Positions 38,801 through 47,864 are shown, numbered from the stretch's first letter. The stretch: DNA of 64,000 bases from Manis javanica (GCF_040802235.1 NC_133167.1:16918501-16982500), one strand, 5' to 3'. The notes: generated by a model from the letters alone, not told the origin. Made by a program: numbers and translations.

Positions 38801-41800
38801 CCGGTGATGTCCCAACTAGTCCCATCTCACCCCAGCCCTGTGAAGAGACTCCTTCCCCAAATCAACAGGTTTCTGTGAATCCCATGAGAGGGAAGGTGGC
38901 TCCTGAAGAGACAATCCCACTTGTGGTGACCCTGAAGGCCTCAGTGCATGCCAGCTTCTACAGCATGGAGCTGATATGCAAGGTAGGACCAGCCCCAGAG
39001 AGAAGCTGGGATGGAGCACATCTCCCGGTCCTGGGGTGTGGAGTGGGCCCTGAGATCCCCAGACCAGAGAGAGGCAGGGTCCAGCACCTGGAAAATTTAC
39101 AGGCCTCCAGATCCTGGTCTTCCCTCTCCTTGTCCTGAGTCACAGGTATACCGGCAGGAACTCTTAAAGCAACACCAAAAGGAGCTGCAGGAGTGGAAGG
39201 ATGAGAAGGTGCGGCAGGAAGTGGAGTTCACCATCACAGATAGGAAAGTGAAGGTGAGGAGGGCAGAGGGAGCCTTGAATACCAAAGATCTTTCGGATTG
39301 GCCTTACTGGAGAGGACATGGGTGGTAGTCCCAGGGGGTCTCACATGCAACATTGGACAGCCTGCCCTAAGAGTTTAGATTTCTTTCATTAGACTAAGAA
39401 CAGCATCTCCCCAAGAGATTCCCTGCATACAGAAGGCTGGCTGCCCATCTTTGTTTCATGTGGCCAGGATTTACTGTGTGCCTACTAAGTGCTGGGCCCT
39501 GGGGACCCAGGGGAAACAAGGCAGAGCTCACCTGTGCATGGAAAACAGTGTTTGTAGTGGTTTCAGATGGAGGCTCCAACAAGCTGCCCTGGCTTTGAGG
39601 GTTTCTAGCTCTGTGATCTCTGTCAAGTTATTTAACCTTTCAGTTCCCTCAACTGTAAAATGGGGGCAATATGACATCTGGGATTGGCTTCAAGATAATC
39701 CAGATGCAGGATAAAGATGAGATGAGATTAGCCATGAATTGCTAATTGTTGAAGCTGGGTGGTGGGTAATTGAAGATTCTTTGTAGCATTATCTCCGCTT
39801 TTATATACATTTAAAAATTTCCACATTAGGTTTAAACATAAAAGTTTTTCAAATCTTGTAAAACTGTAGCTGTTGTATGTTTAGATTTATTGAAGTAATA
39901 AAGAATTGGCTCTGAAAAAAAATTTTTTCAAATCTTTATAAGTGCAAGTAAAATATTATCTGCTTCATAGCATTGTTGTGAGGATTAAGTGAGTTAATAC
40001 ATGTAAAGTGGCTGCAACAGTGCCTGACACCCAGTTAGCATTCACTAAACATGGGCTATTAGTATTTGTGGGGGGATCCATAATAAGCATGAAATGAAAC
40101 ATCCATCTTGGTTCCCCAGTTTCACAGCCTCCCGAACTGGTATTCTTACACCTCTGTCACCTCTGTGTCACTGAACCCCCAGGGAGGCACTGCTCCACCC
40201 TGAAGCTCTGGCCCAATTAGGAATTCAAATTATGTTTCAGGGGTGTGGGAGAAGGGATTTCTGCAGTTAATCTTAAAAGGGAGGCTATTTCCTTATCACA
40301 CCCAAGCATAAAGCTCTGGGGGCACTAGGATGAGCAGCTTGGGGCAGCTGCCCAGGTTTGGTGGCAACTCCTCTTTCTTTCAGTTTCCTTGTCTACAGAT
40401 GACACTTCACTAGGGAAGTTTCTGGAAGAGGGTGTGGCTGAGAGTTGGGCAGGACCAAGAGGACAGCAGATCCTGGCATTGGCTTCAGGGCCTCTGTGGG
40501 TCAGCAGGAAGGATAGGAAGAGGGGCCTCTAGGCCTCTTGCATCCTAAGTAGTGGTCTTTTTGCTTCCACAGAGAAGGGCATATTGTACAGCCTGTGAAC
40601 CTATGAGGAAGTACAAGGTGAGGTTATAAGCCCCAAGCCCATCTCCTTGGAATAACTTGAAAGGGTCCTTGCTTGCTTCCAGAGGTACCACCCATCTCTG
40701 GTCCAGCATTCTAGAAGGGAGGGTCGGAAGTGCCAGTGGATGGGGTCATACCCCTTTGTGGCCTAAAAGGCCCCATTGGGGGTTAGGGACCTATTAGGGA
40801 TGGTAGTATGGACTCCAAATCCCTGTCATCCATGCCTCCCCCTTCCCAAAGACACTGCCCCCCATCAAGAATCTCCAGTCACTCAACCGGCCTGCCAGCT
40901 GGAACCTTAAGATCTCGAAGGAGGAGCCATCCTGGCCATGCCCGCGGCCGCCCTCACCGGGCATGCTCTGCTTGGGCCTCACTGCCCGTGCTCATGCCAC
41001 TGACCACTTCCTGGCCAACTTCTCTGACTTTTCCCACCACTTCCTGCACCGGTGAACATTCATGGGGGGAGGGAGGGAGGGGTCCCCTTCTTGTGCTCTC
41101 TGCCCCTCCCCCACTCCAGAGGGGCTGCCCAGACCTGACCCAGCATTGACTCTGAAGGTTTTCAGAATCAACCTCTAGCTCCCCAAATGCAGTAGCATTA
41201 CATTTGGGTTAAGACAGGGGGCTGCCCCAAACTCATCTATGTCCCCAAAACTGCATGGCGACCACCATTGCTCATGCCCCCAGCCCCTGAGCGGCCTGCC
41301 TGGCCACTCAGAATCTCCTGGCCTGCCCCAGGGATCTGCCAAGGAGGAAGCACCCCAAGGAGGAGTCCGAGGCTGCTGAGGAAGAATCCCCTATCTCCAG
41401 GCAGGAGAAACAGCTCCTGATTGACTGTCTCACCGCCATCATCAGGTGACTGCTCACCCCCTGGACCATCACCCCCCTCATCTCTCCAGCTCATTCTGCA
41501 ACTCTGGGTCAACCCACAGACCCTGAAGTCCCAGCCCTCCCGTTCCTGAAAAACAACTTCCTCACAAGATACTTCTGCTGATGCCCCAGGCCCTCCAGGG
41601 TGCTGCAGCTCTAATGGAGCTGGCTGGGGGGAACTTCAGGGCTGCATCCCAAGTTCTGCCCTGTCCCTTCCCTGGCAGGTGAGGTCTGGAGGCAGTCTGT
41701 GTCCCCAGAGCTCCTGCCCCTCATCTATGTAACTCTGACCTCTTGGCTCCACCTCCACCACATAATGTTCATTTCTAAGAACCCATGGGGCCCAGAGATG

Positions 41801-43455
41801 TCTTCCTCTAAGGAAGGGATGGAAGGGGCAACTGACCAAGGGCTCCCCACCTCACCTAACGCCTGTTCATGGATACAGTAGGCAAGAACCACCGCTTGGG
41901 GAACCCTGAAGCCAGAGCCCCACAGGGGGCTTCAAGGCCTCTCGGCAAGAACCTTCTCCTTGCCTCCCAGGGGCCTGCTGGAAGACAAGATCTTCCATGA
42001 GGCTGTGGACCAAAGCCTGGTGGAGCAGATGCCTTACTTCTGCCAGTTCTGGAATGAGCAGTCAGCCAAGGTCATGGTCCAGAACAACAGCCTGCACTTA
42101 GTGCCAGCCATGTCTCCGTCCTCCAACAGCTCAGAGGACAGCAAAGACAAGGAGCAGGAGGAGGACAAACGGAGGCTGGGGAAGAAGGATTCAGGGGAAG
42201 AGGAGGAGAACGGTGAAGAGGAAGAGGAGGAGCTGGAGGAGGAAGAGGAGGAAGAGGAGGAGATGGAAGAAGAGGGGACGGGCAAGGAGGAGCTGGAGGA
42301 GAAGGGAGAGAAGGTGGCCTGGGCAGGGGCTGCAGCATCCCAGGAGTCCCTGAAATGGCAATGGCAGCAGCAGCTGAAGGTCACGACAAAGGAGAAGCAA
42401 GAGCAGGACGAGAAGGAGGCCATCAGCCGGTGAGCAGCAGACCCAGATGGGGCTGTGTACAAAAGGATCCCAGGAGGCAGGGGTATGCTGGGGCCAGCCT
42501 CTCCTGGGGTGCAAGCCTCCCAGCTTAGCATTCACTGTCAACACCTTGGGAGCTTACGGCATCAGTGGGAGTATTTACAGAATGGCTATCTGAGCTTGAA
42601 GTTTTTCTCCAAGACTGGCTGCTAACATTTACTAGCACACCACTCCCGGGAGGGTGGCTATAGTCTTCAAAGTCTCTTAAATAAATGAGTTTCTAGAGCC
42701 AGGAGAGAAGTACCACCTCTTCTTGCCCACCTTCCCCTGGGGTGGCTCTGTGGCCACTTTCTGTAGTTGTTGGGATTCTTCAGGCCCTTCTGCACCCTCG
42801 CATGCTTTGATGCCTTTCCCCAAATCTGGCCCTGGAGTGAGGACTACAACTTCCTGGGTTTGAATCCCACCACTTGTATCAGCAGCATGGCGTTTGACAA
42901 CCTGGTCTCTTTAAATAACAATCTGAGCATCTCTGAAATTGGAACAAGGATGCCTCACAGTGTTGGGAGGGCGGAGGGTTAAATGAGAATCCATGTACAC
43001 GCGGCACCAGGTACAGCACAGAGGAGGCCAGCGGAGCCTGGGAGCCCGGTCGGCGGTGGCGCTGACACCTGCACTCCCCCGCCCCGCAGGCTCCCAGCTT
43101 TTGCCAACCTGCAGGAGGAGCTGCTGGAGAACATGATCCAGAATATCCTCGTGGAGGCGAGCCGCGGGGAGGTGGTGCTCACCTCGCGGCCGCGCGTCAT
43201 CGCCCTGCCGCCGCTCAGCGTTCCCAGGTGTGGGCCGGAGGGGAACGCGGGGTGGAAGCGGCTGGCTGTCTAGGCCCGAAACCTCTCCGCGATCCTCCCT
43301 CCTGGGGCTTTCTGTCTTGCAGGATTCTGACTCCCGACCCGCTGCAGGGGGCGCCCTTAGGGACGCAGCAAGCGGAGGTGCGCCTCCCGGTGGCGCCGCC
43401 CCCTACCAATTCTTTGCGGAGGCCAGCGCCCAGCCCCTCCCACTTGCTTCCTTAG
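14833..43455 (+). CDS. CFAP65: Cilia- and flagella-associated protein 65, 31 coding exons placed
   Basis: CFAP65 (formerly CCDC108) is a large axonemal protein needed for motile cilia and sperm flagella. It belongs to the central-pair apparatus, and its loss causes male infertility with malformed flagella. Joining 31 GT-AG exons by hand gives 5,391 nt, a multiple of three, coding 1,796 aa and ending at TAG 43,453-43,455. Family blocks appear in order: [20 protein letters not shown] (exon 1), many beta-sandwich ASH/MSP-type repeats, a short coiled-coil helix (exon 25, about aa 1398-1434), a glutamate-rich run (exon 29, about aa 1620-1672) and a conserved C-terminal helix (exon 30). The start at ATG 14,833 is the first Met in the frame of its exon, but human CFAP65 is about 1,925 aa, so upstream coding exons may be missing here. 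No internal stop or frameshift is seen. Exon coordinates are given in the four block entries. Confidence 0.93.
15190..18040 (-). repeat. Old LINE-1 (L1M-type), antisense, interrupted
   Basis: This AT-rich stretch in CFAP65 intron 1 reads like the reverse complement of an old mammalian LINE-1. Its 3' UTR side is at the left, and ORF2-derived sequence, heavily decayed, is to the right ('tgtgtagaagttcttattg', 'taatcttttgtcagttatg', 'gaatatcttctcccacc'). It is split by a younger LINE-1 at 15,854-16,472. The outer edges are approximate. Confidence 0.65.
15854..16472 (-). mobile_element. Younger 5'-truncated LINE-1 nested in old LINE-1
   Basis: The element lies in antisense. A T-rich block (the complement of its poly(A) tail) is at the left, and the truncated 5' end is at 16,472. 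The minus-strand frame 16,263-16,463 encodes the C-terminus of LINE-1 ORF2 with the hallmark [17 protein letters not shown] and a following [18 protein letters not shown] perfect 16-bp target-site duplication, CTGTTATTGACCATTT, flanks it (15,838-15,853 and 16,473-16,488), which proves the boundaries. It is far too short to be active. Its 3' UTR resembles LINE-1 copies I associate with pangolins (recollection, not a database result). Confidence 0.9.
20862..20874 (-). promoter_or_regulatory. CTCF-type core motif in CFAP65 intron
   Basis: TGCCCCCTGGTGG is the exact reverse complement of the CCACCAGGGGGCA core. It lies inside the intron between coding exons 6 and 7. Only the core was matched, and occupancy is unknown. 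Confidence 0.45.
23225..23300 (+). repeat. MIR SINE fragment
   Basis: The segment 'ccagctgtgtgaccttaggc' followed by 'aagtctcctaaaacccctga' matches the central MIR core in the forward sense. Confidence 0.6.
23454..23775. repeat. hAT-Charlie type DNA transposon fossil
   Basis: The left end reads 'ccctgtgctgcctgatagg'. The right end reads 'tttctattggccagctctt', an imperfect inverted match. Inside are paired 'gaaatgtggctagt' and 'acgtggctactagaac' segments typical of a Charlie-derived family. CTCTAG flanks both sides (23,448-23,453 and 23,776-23,781), consistent with a hAT target duplication at its preferred TCTAGA-like site. Confidence 0.65.
26695..26895 (-). repeat. MIR SINE fossil
   Basis: This is a reverse-complement MIR between CFAP65 exons 12 and 13: 'aggaagaattgagacttaga', 'ttataaattaggaggtgcag' and 'gttgggacttgaagcaggg' appear in order. 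Confidence 0.6.
27190..27430 (+). repeat. MIR SINE fossil
   Basis: Forward MIR core 'cagctgtgtgatcttgggc' followed by the 3' part 'gaagtgcctggtacagggta'. It lies just before CFAP65 exon 13. Confidence 0.7.
28115..28290 (+). repeat. MIR SINE fossil
   Basis: Forward MIR: 'gggcacttgtcctctctgaa', 'cctcagcttcctcatctaaa' and 'cctacctcagagctgctagg' in order. Confidence 0.65.
28868..29155 (+). repeat. Two MIR fragments
   Basis: Two forward MIR cores lie close together. One has 'ctgtgtgatcttagacaaat' and 'cctcctctgtaaaatgga' (28,868-28,970). The other has 'gtggctaagagtgtggactc' through 'tgcctcagtttccacatcta' (29,015-29,155). Confidence 0.65.
29165..29525 (+). repeat. LINE-1 3' end (L1M-type) fossil
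   Basis: The block follows the well-known old LINE-1 3' end in the forward sense: 'ggatgaaccttgaaaactta', 'gtgaaagaagtcattcac', 'tgtatgattccatttatgtg', 'tgccaggggtggggcagag', 'aaatgggttaatttta' and a final 'atctcaaaaaatctgtt'. Confidence 0.75.
33100..33335. repeat. AT-rich LINE-like patch with T-runs in CFAP65 intron
   Basis: The segment 'tagttgtataatattccac' and the following T-rich runs (33,188-33,230) resemble an antisense LINE-1 fragment. Next to it is a short CA/GT-rich stretch (33,262-33,290). The family cannot be named by eye. Confidence 0.4.
35272..35512. repeat. hAT-like DNA transposon fossil
   Basis: The left end 'cagggttcttgaaacctct' and right end 'ccacagtttggaaatcactgc' are imperfect inverted matches of the hAT-Charlie terminus. 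The interior is unique-looking and decayed. Confidence 0.4.
37860..38035. repeat. Degenerate CATC/CATT tetranucleotide repeat
   Basis: Interrupted runs of 'cattcattcatg', 'cattcatccatccacc' and 'ccatccatctacc' fill this part of the intron after exon 22. It is low-complexity and possibly polymorphic. Confidence 0.6.
39560..40070 (+). repeat. MIR fossil split by a LINE-1 fragment
   Basis: The 5' half of a forward MIR ('agctctgtgatctctgtcaa' to 'ctgtaaaatgggggcaatat') ends near 39,672-39,715. Its 3' half resumes near 39,950 ('tgcttcatagcattgttgtg' to 'agtgcctgacacccagttag'). The DNA between reads like a LINE-1 3' end ('attgttgaagctgggtggtg', 'aaaaatttccacattagg'). The LINE-1 end in turn carries a short A-tailed insert, described as its own entry. 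Confidence 0.6.
39858..39922 (+). mobile_element. Tiny A-tailed retroinsert with its own AATAAA
   Basis: A 65-nt insert sits between two 13-bp direct repeats TTTTTCAAATCTT (39,845-39,857 and 39,924-39,936). It contains AATAAA (39,897-39,902), and 12 nt later a run of eight A (39,915-39,922), exactly the layout of an mRNA 3' end. The likeliest reading is a severely 5'-truncated retrocopy of an unidentified mRNA or a LINE tail. The duplication does not start with the usual A-rich LINE-1 cleavage site, which lowers confidence. Confidence 0.45.
42190..42320 (+). repeat. CFAP65: GAG/GAA-rich coding low-complexity tract in CFAP65 exon 29
   Basis: An imperfect run of GAG, GAA and GAC codons gives a Glu-rich segment at about aa 1620-1672. 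It is prone to length change and produces long spurious antisense frames of Ser or Pro/Leu. The human protein has a similar acidic run. Confidence 0.8.
43341..43354 (+). promoter_or_regulatory. CTCF-like motif, + orientation, in CFAP65 last exon
   Basis: GCTGCAGGGGGCGC matches the AGGGGGCGC half of the CTCF motif and is weaker on the 5' side. It overlaps CFAP65 coding exon 31, so coding constraint could also explain it. Confidence 0.35.
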
Positions 43456-43475
43456 GTTCCGCCCAGACGCCTCCC

Positions 43476-43481
43476 AGTAAA
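43476..43481 (+). terminator. CFAP65: Likely CFAP65 poly(A) signal AGTAAA
   Basis: A variant hexamer AGTAAA lies 21 nt after the stop codon, which would make a very short 3' UTR. No better AATAAA on the + strand is seen before the miR-375 unit. The CFAP65 end is therefore placed near 43,500 with moderate confidence. Confidence 0.5.
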
Positions 43482-44430
43482 GCAGCTAGCCTTTCTTCGA
43501 TATCTGCCCTGACTTTATTTCCCCAATGCGGGAGGAAATCGCAAGCGCGCTCTGAGAGGGACAGATGGTGGGAGCGGCCGAGATGAACCACAGAGACTCG
43601 TTGGAGACTTAGGCGATAGGAGCTTGCGCCTCTCCACTCCACTCCAGCGGCGGCTGGGCGAGGGTTGTCGCTGCTCGCTGTCTGGCGGTGGGCCTGGTCT
43701 GGCCTGCCGAGGGCGCTCCGGGAGGGGCCCAACTGGCCTTTTACCCAGCATAGCCTGGTGGACAAGAACTGAGCGCCAGGCCCGGTCAGTGCAGCAGGTG
43801 GCCGCGGGGCGAAGTGGCCACCCCTCCCTTTCCTGCGCCGCGCCTGCTCTGAGGCTCGGCCCCTCCACCACCAGCCTTTTCTCAGCATCTGCCAGGACTC
43901 TGCGAAGAGTTTGGAAGGGAAGGAATATTGAAACCGAGGCACATCGCCGAGGACCAAGAACTAGACGCTGACATGTGGGTGGAGGTCGCCCCTAAACAGC
44001 GGGCCACATACCTTACTCAGCTACTTCCATCGTGAATCTGAATGCCCAGACCAGGGACTGTCCCGCCGTCCCTAGGATACCCACCTCCAGCTCCTCCCCT
44101 CTCCCCCAGCCTCGGCCCTGCAGCCTCGGTTCTCTGCTCCTCCGCTCCTCCCCCCACCCCCCAAGGCAGGTGGGTGGAAAAGTGACATCTGGTGTTGTTC
44201 CAGAGGCGTCCAGGTCCCCGACAGCCCCCTCCACCCCCGCCGCCAGGGCTTGCGAAGAGCTCCGGCCCCAGAGCCTGGGGGAAGGGTGATGGGAGGGTGG
44301 GAGCGCTCCGCCTCCTCTGAGTCAATATTTGCCCTGAGCAAACGGGCGCGCGGACAGGTGTGAGTGTCTGTATGTGTGTGTGTGCGTGTGTGTGTGTGCG
44401 CGCGCGCGCGTGTCTAGGGGCGGGGACTGA
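43482..44430. other. CpG-rich spacer between CFAP65 and MIR375
   Basis: This spacer is GC- and CpG-rich with no convincing coding exon. Long open frames on both strands are an effect of base composition. It continues the CpG-dense region that starts in CFAP65 exon 30 and extends over the miR-375 unit to about 44,950. It likely holds miR-375 regulatory DNA, including an E-box CAGGTG at 44,355-44,360. Confidence 0.6.
44369..44413. repeat. Alternating purine-pyrimidine tract (GT)n(GC)n
   Basis: Forty-five bases alternate strictly between pyrimidine and purine: mostly TG, with (CG) repeats at 44,398-44,410. This is the sequence class most prone to form left-handed Z-DNA. It ends 25 bp before the TATA box of the miR-375 unit. 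Confidence 0.9.
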
Positions 44431-44438
44431 ACAGGCCG

Positions 44439-44444
44439 TATAAG
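44439..44444 (+). promoter_or_regulatory. MIR375: TATA box of the pri-miR-375 promoter
   Basis: TATAAG within GTATAAGAG lies about 263 bp upstream of the hairpin. Transcription would start near 44,470. Downstream CAGGTG E-boxes at about 44,549-44,554 and 44,592-44,597 fit the known control of miR-375 by neuroendocrine bHLH factors such as NEUROD1. The TATA call is read from sequence; its use is inferred from position. Confidence 0.65.
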
Positions 44445-44701
44445 AGTGCTCAGAGCCCAGGTTCTCGCACAAGCTCCGGGACGTGGGCTGAGGACCCAGC
44501 CAAGAAGGACCCGGTGGGTGGAGGGCGGCCAGGAGGGGAGGGGCGGACCAGGTGCGCGCCTTCTGTGGCCGACGTGTCAGCCGCAGATGCGCACAGGTGA
44601 GGGTGGCGGCTAGCGGAGCGCTGTGTGGCACTGCGCTCGCGGAAGAACAGGACCAGGAGATCACCAAGGGCCACAGCCAGGCCCCGGGCCCTCCGCTCCC
44701 G

Positions 44702-44765
44702 CCCCGCGACGAGCCCCTCGCACAAACCGGACCTGAGCGTTTTGTTCGTTCGGCTCGCGTGAGGC
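44702..44765 (+). ncRNA. MIR375: microRNA-375 hairpin
   Basis: The 64-nt stretch corresponds base for base to the human mir-375 precursor as I know it. The 5p arm lies at 44,706-44,728 and the dominant mature 3p product at 44,741-44,762, with seed UUGUUCG. The two arms pair around a small loop. miR-375 is abundant in pancreatic islets, pituitary and gut endocrine cells, where it restrains insulin secretion and shapes endocrine cell mass. It sits between CFAP65 and CRYBA2 exactly as in human and mouse. Confidence 0.98.
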
Positions 44766-44957
44766 AGGGGCGGCCTCTCAGCACCCGCCCGGGGGCCTGG
44801 CCGGACCGCCACGCAGGCACCTGCCGCCGCCGCCGCCGCTGCCACACAGGTCGGAGAGGCAGTGCGCCGCTCCCCGGGGAGATCCGGCTCCCATCCGGCC
44901 CCGCCCGCCCTGCCTTGTTCTGCCCGCAACTCCTGGGCTGCCCCGCTCCATTCCGGT

Positions 44958-44963
44958 AATAAA
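44958..44963 (+). terminator. MIR375: Possible pri-miR-375 poly(A) signal AATAAA
   Basis: A canonical hexamer lies 193 bp after the hairpin, in otherwise GC-rich sequence. Together with the TATA box it would define a primary transcript of roughly 0.5 kb. No experiment is cited; this is positional inference. Confidence 0.5.
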
Positions 44964-45049
44964 GGCAGCGAGCAGGCCCCACCAGGTGACACAGGGGGCT
45001 CTAGCCCAGAACAGGAGCCCTTCTGGAGGTGGAAACCCACCTTCTAGTC

Positions 45050-45145
45050 TGGCTCTGTCCCCAGCGACTTCTGTGGCCTTGGGCAAGTCATTTCCCCCGC
45101 CTCTCCTTGGGCTTTGCCATCTGCAGCAGGAGGGGGTTTGGTCTG
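45050..45145 (+). repeat. MIR SINE fragment
   Basis: The segment 'gtggccttgggcaagtcatt' followed by 'ttgggctttgccatctgcag' matches the central MIR core. Confidence 0.55.
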
Positions 45146-47864
45146 GCCTTCTGAGAAGGCCTTACCAGTCCCCAAAGCCTGGTTTCTGGGCTCCTAGCAA
45201 TGCTTTTGAGCCCCCTGACTGGAAGTTGGTTGCCCACAAGAGGTAGCCTTGTGTTCTAGCAAAGCTGGGTGGGGCCAGCTAGGACCATTAGGGAGCCCAA
45301 GCCCCATCCTCCAGATCTCTTTGGTGCTGACATCCTGAGGGCTCACTCCCTGCCATTTCCCTGGGGCCTCCTTCAGTCTTCCCCTGTCAAAGACAGACAG
45401 ACGGAAAAGGACAAACACAGGGTCCAGTGGGGTTCCCAGGCACAGCAGCTCACCACCTTTCCCGGACTTTATAATCCCAAGGCCTATTTCAGCTTGGGGG
45501 AGGGGGTGTCTAAGTGGCCCTCAGTTTAGGCAAGAGTCTATGGATCATCAGCCACAACCCAACCTGGGACAGACCATCCCCTTTCCAGTAACTCAAAGTG
45601 CTAAGATCTGACGTGGGGGAGGGGGACAGAGATTGCCCTAGGCCCTGACCTGCTGCTTGGAGAGCTAGAGCCCACTGCTCCTCAGGAGGCCTAGGATCAG
45701 CCTGAGCCCCTAGTTAAGGCTCTGTCCTGTGAGCCCAGGTGTCCCCCATCCCTCTCCCCAAAATTGATGGTGATGCTGAACACACCCAGAGGGAGGGGCC
45801 AATTGTAGGTCAATGGTGGAAGGAAGGCTCAGTGAACAGAGGTAAGGAGTCCCGAGTTTTTTCTGAGACTGAGGAAGCATCATGGGGGAAGGACTGTACC
45901 TCCACTTATCTAGGCAGAGGCAGCCCCCAAGGAGAGGGAACAAGGTCAGGAGTCATTGGTCCTTTCTGGCTCCAATTTGGAGGGTTCTGAAGATGCTGTC
46001 TTGCCCCTTCCACAACAACACCGTCCCCATTACCACCCCTTCCACAACTACCCACAGACCCCACAGGATCTGTTGAGTCCTTGGCTCAGAGAAAGGGGTG
46101 AGGGGATGAGATGGCTATGACAGATCCCAGGCAGTTCTGGCGACCGGGCAGACTGCAGATGGGATTTAGGTGCAGCAGCCCTGTGGAGGTGGGGGAGATC
46201 CATGAGTCCCCAGGCTGCGTAGGTGCAGCCCCTGTCCTGGCCTCCCTGACCAGGCTTCTGTCCTGCACCCAGCTCTCTGCTCCTTGCCTGGCCCTGAATG
46301 ATTTCCGTGTGATGGCCTTAGCCTGGCACTGGCCCACCTTCTCTATGTTTTCGAGGGCTACCTTTCCCCACTCTCAGTCAAGGAGGTGGGGAGCTAAAGC
46401 CTCTCTCTGGCTGGGATTTCACATCTCAGGGCCATACAACAAAGAGATCTCCCCCTGGAATGACCACCCCCTACACACACACAGCAGTCTTGCTGGTGAG
46501 GGGTTGAGAAGAATGATGCCACTAGTAGGCTGGGCTTTGCCCTTGTGACTGAGAGCCACTGCCTCTCCCCACAAGGGCCTGATTTCCCCAGACCAAAAAC
46601 TCCCATCCCCCAGACCCGCATTTCCTGGCCAGGGCCAGGGATCCAGACTCCCATGCAGGTCCCTCCTCCCCTGCCTGGCCAGGCAGAATCTCCAGGCGCC
46701 AGGCAGGCCTGCAGGTGCTGGGCTTGGGGAGGGGGGTGCTCAGCAGCTGGTGTTCGAGGCGCCCTGTCCCTCCTCCCCCTTCCTGCTTGAAGCCAGAGCC
46801 TGCTTCCTGTCATCCCTGTCAGCACCCTGGGCGGGGGAGGGGACAGGTAGTGGAAGAAGCAGAAAAAGGGACTGAGCAGTTGGAGTGAGGGTTGTGTGGG
46901 ACTGGGAACCCTTGAGGGGAAATGGAGAGGGAAAAGGATGAGCATGAGGGCGGAGAGCACAAGCAGACAGACAGAAGGACAGGGCGGAGAGTGTAGCCTA
47001 GAGGATATGAGAACTACAGGTGAGATTTTAGGGCTAGAAGAAGCTGCAGACCCTCCTCCACTTCCCAGACAGTGAAAGTGAGCTAGAGACTGGGCAGAGA
47101 CGTCCGGAGAGAGGCTGGAGAGCAGAGACAGGGACAGACACACACACAGGCAATGGGAGGTAATGAGAGATGCGCACTTATGAAAGCCAGAGGGATTTGA
47201 AGATGTAGGGTCAGATGTCAGGATAACCTGAGGTGGAAGGCACGGTGTATGTGGAGGAAGGGGGCCTATATGAAAACAGCCTCCCTCTCACCCCACACTG
47301 GGATGGGGAAATTACCCCCACAGAGGAGAAAGAGGGGGCTTCTATGTGGACTGCAATGGGACAGCCAGGGCTGGAGGTAGCTGATACCCCTATCTTAGAA
47401 GACTCGAGTTGCCCATTAAAGGTCCAAAGAGCCTTGCTCCCCTTCCCCCAAAGGCTGTGGCTGGACCCTGAGCAGCCAGTGGCATGGATCTGACCCCACC
47501 TGTTCCCCTTTCTCTCTGGGCCTCAGCTTGGGCAGACAGCTGTAGCAGTTGCCTTGCCCGCACTACCCACCCACTGATACTGGCCCAGCCTTGGAACTTG
47601 TGGGCGTGGAGGCCCCCGGGGTCCGTGTGAGAGCAGAAGGGCCTTGGGGAGGAGGGGTCGTACCCAGGTGCTAATCCCGATCCGCCCCGGTAGAACCAGA
47701 GCCTCACTGACCTTCTTGGAGATTAGTCCCCATGGCGACCTTGGCAACTCGCCCCCTCACTCTAGCTGGGGGGTGGGGCGCCACAGCGGCCAGAGGTGCG
47801 GGGAAGGGTGGCAGCGGGGGCAGCCTTCCTGTAACATCACAGGATCGCAAGAGTCAGGGCTGGG

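Larger units (their letters stand above)
34205..39253 (+). other. CFAP65: CFAP65 coding exons 18-25 (aa 1077-1434)
   Basis: Exons: 34205-34381, 34684-34750, 34895-35005, 36983-37174, 37274-37432, 38614-38757, 38869-38982, 39146-39253. Conserved stretches include [37 protein letters not shown] and [13 protein letters not shown]. Exon 25 codes a charged helix rich in Gln, Glu and Lys that is a likely coiled coil. The intron before exon 18 (30,402-34,204, 3.8 kb) is the largest after intron 1. It shows no second gene, only simple T-rich runs and an AT-rich, LINE-like patch near 32.9-33.5 kb. The intron 35,006-36,982 holds a hAT-like fossil near 35.27-35.51 kb. Confidence 0.87.
40573..43455 (+). 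other. CFAP65: CFAP65 coding exons 26-31 (aa 1435-1796)
   Basis: Exons: 40573-40617, 40852-41051, 41332-41445, 41971-42429, 43090-43227, 43323-43455. Exon 26 is only 45 nt and codes a Cys-containing motif (YCTACEP). Exon 29 (459 nt) carries the acidic low-complexity run. Exon 30 codes the conserved [20 protein letters not shown] helix and ends in a CpG-rich region. Exon 31 is Pro-rich, poorly conserved and ends in TAG. The C-terminal tail is the least reliable part for alignment. Confidence 0.87.

Noticed and set aside
42034-42544. Ser-rich and Pro/Leu-rich - strand frames
   Set aside because: They are antisense products of the GAG/GAA run in CFAP65 exon 29.
43372-43400. A second CTCF-like string in CFAP65 exon 31
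   Set aside because: The CCACCGGGAGGCGC core deviates at key positions and is coding; it is too weak to call.
43511-43516. AATAAA on the - strand just after CFAP65
   Set aside because: No minus-strand exon supports an antisense gene ending here; a chance hexamer is likelier.
44017-44982. A 321-codon - strand open frame across the miR-375 unit
   Set aside because: It runs antisense through the miR-375 hairpin and the GT/GC tract (giving His-Thr and His-Ala repeats). High GC explains the lack of stops.
46394-47143. A 249-codon - strand open frame
   Set aside because: It is Ser/Pro/Leu-rich and sits in GC-rich intergenic DNA without splice sites or recognisable domains.
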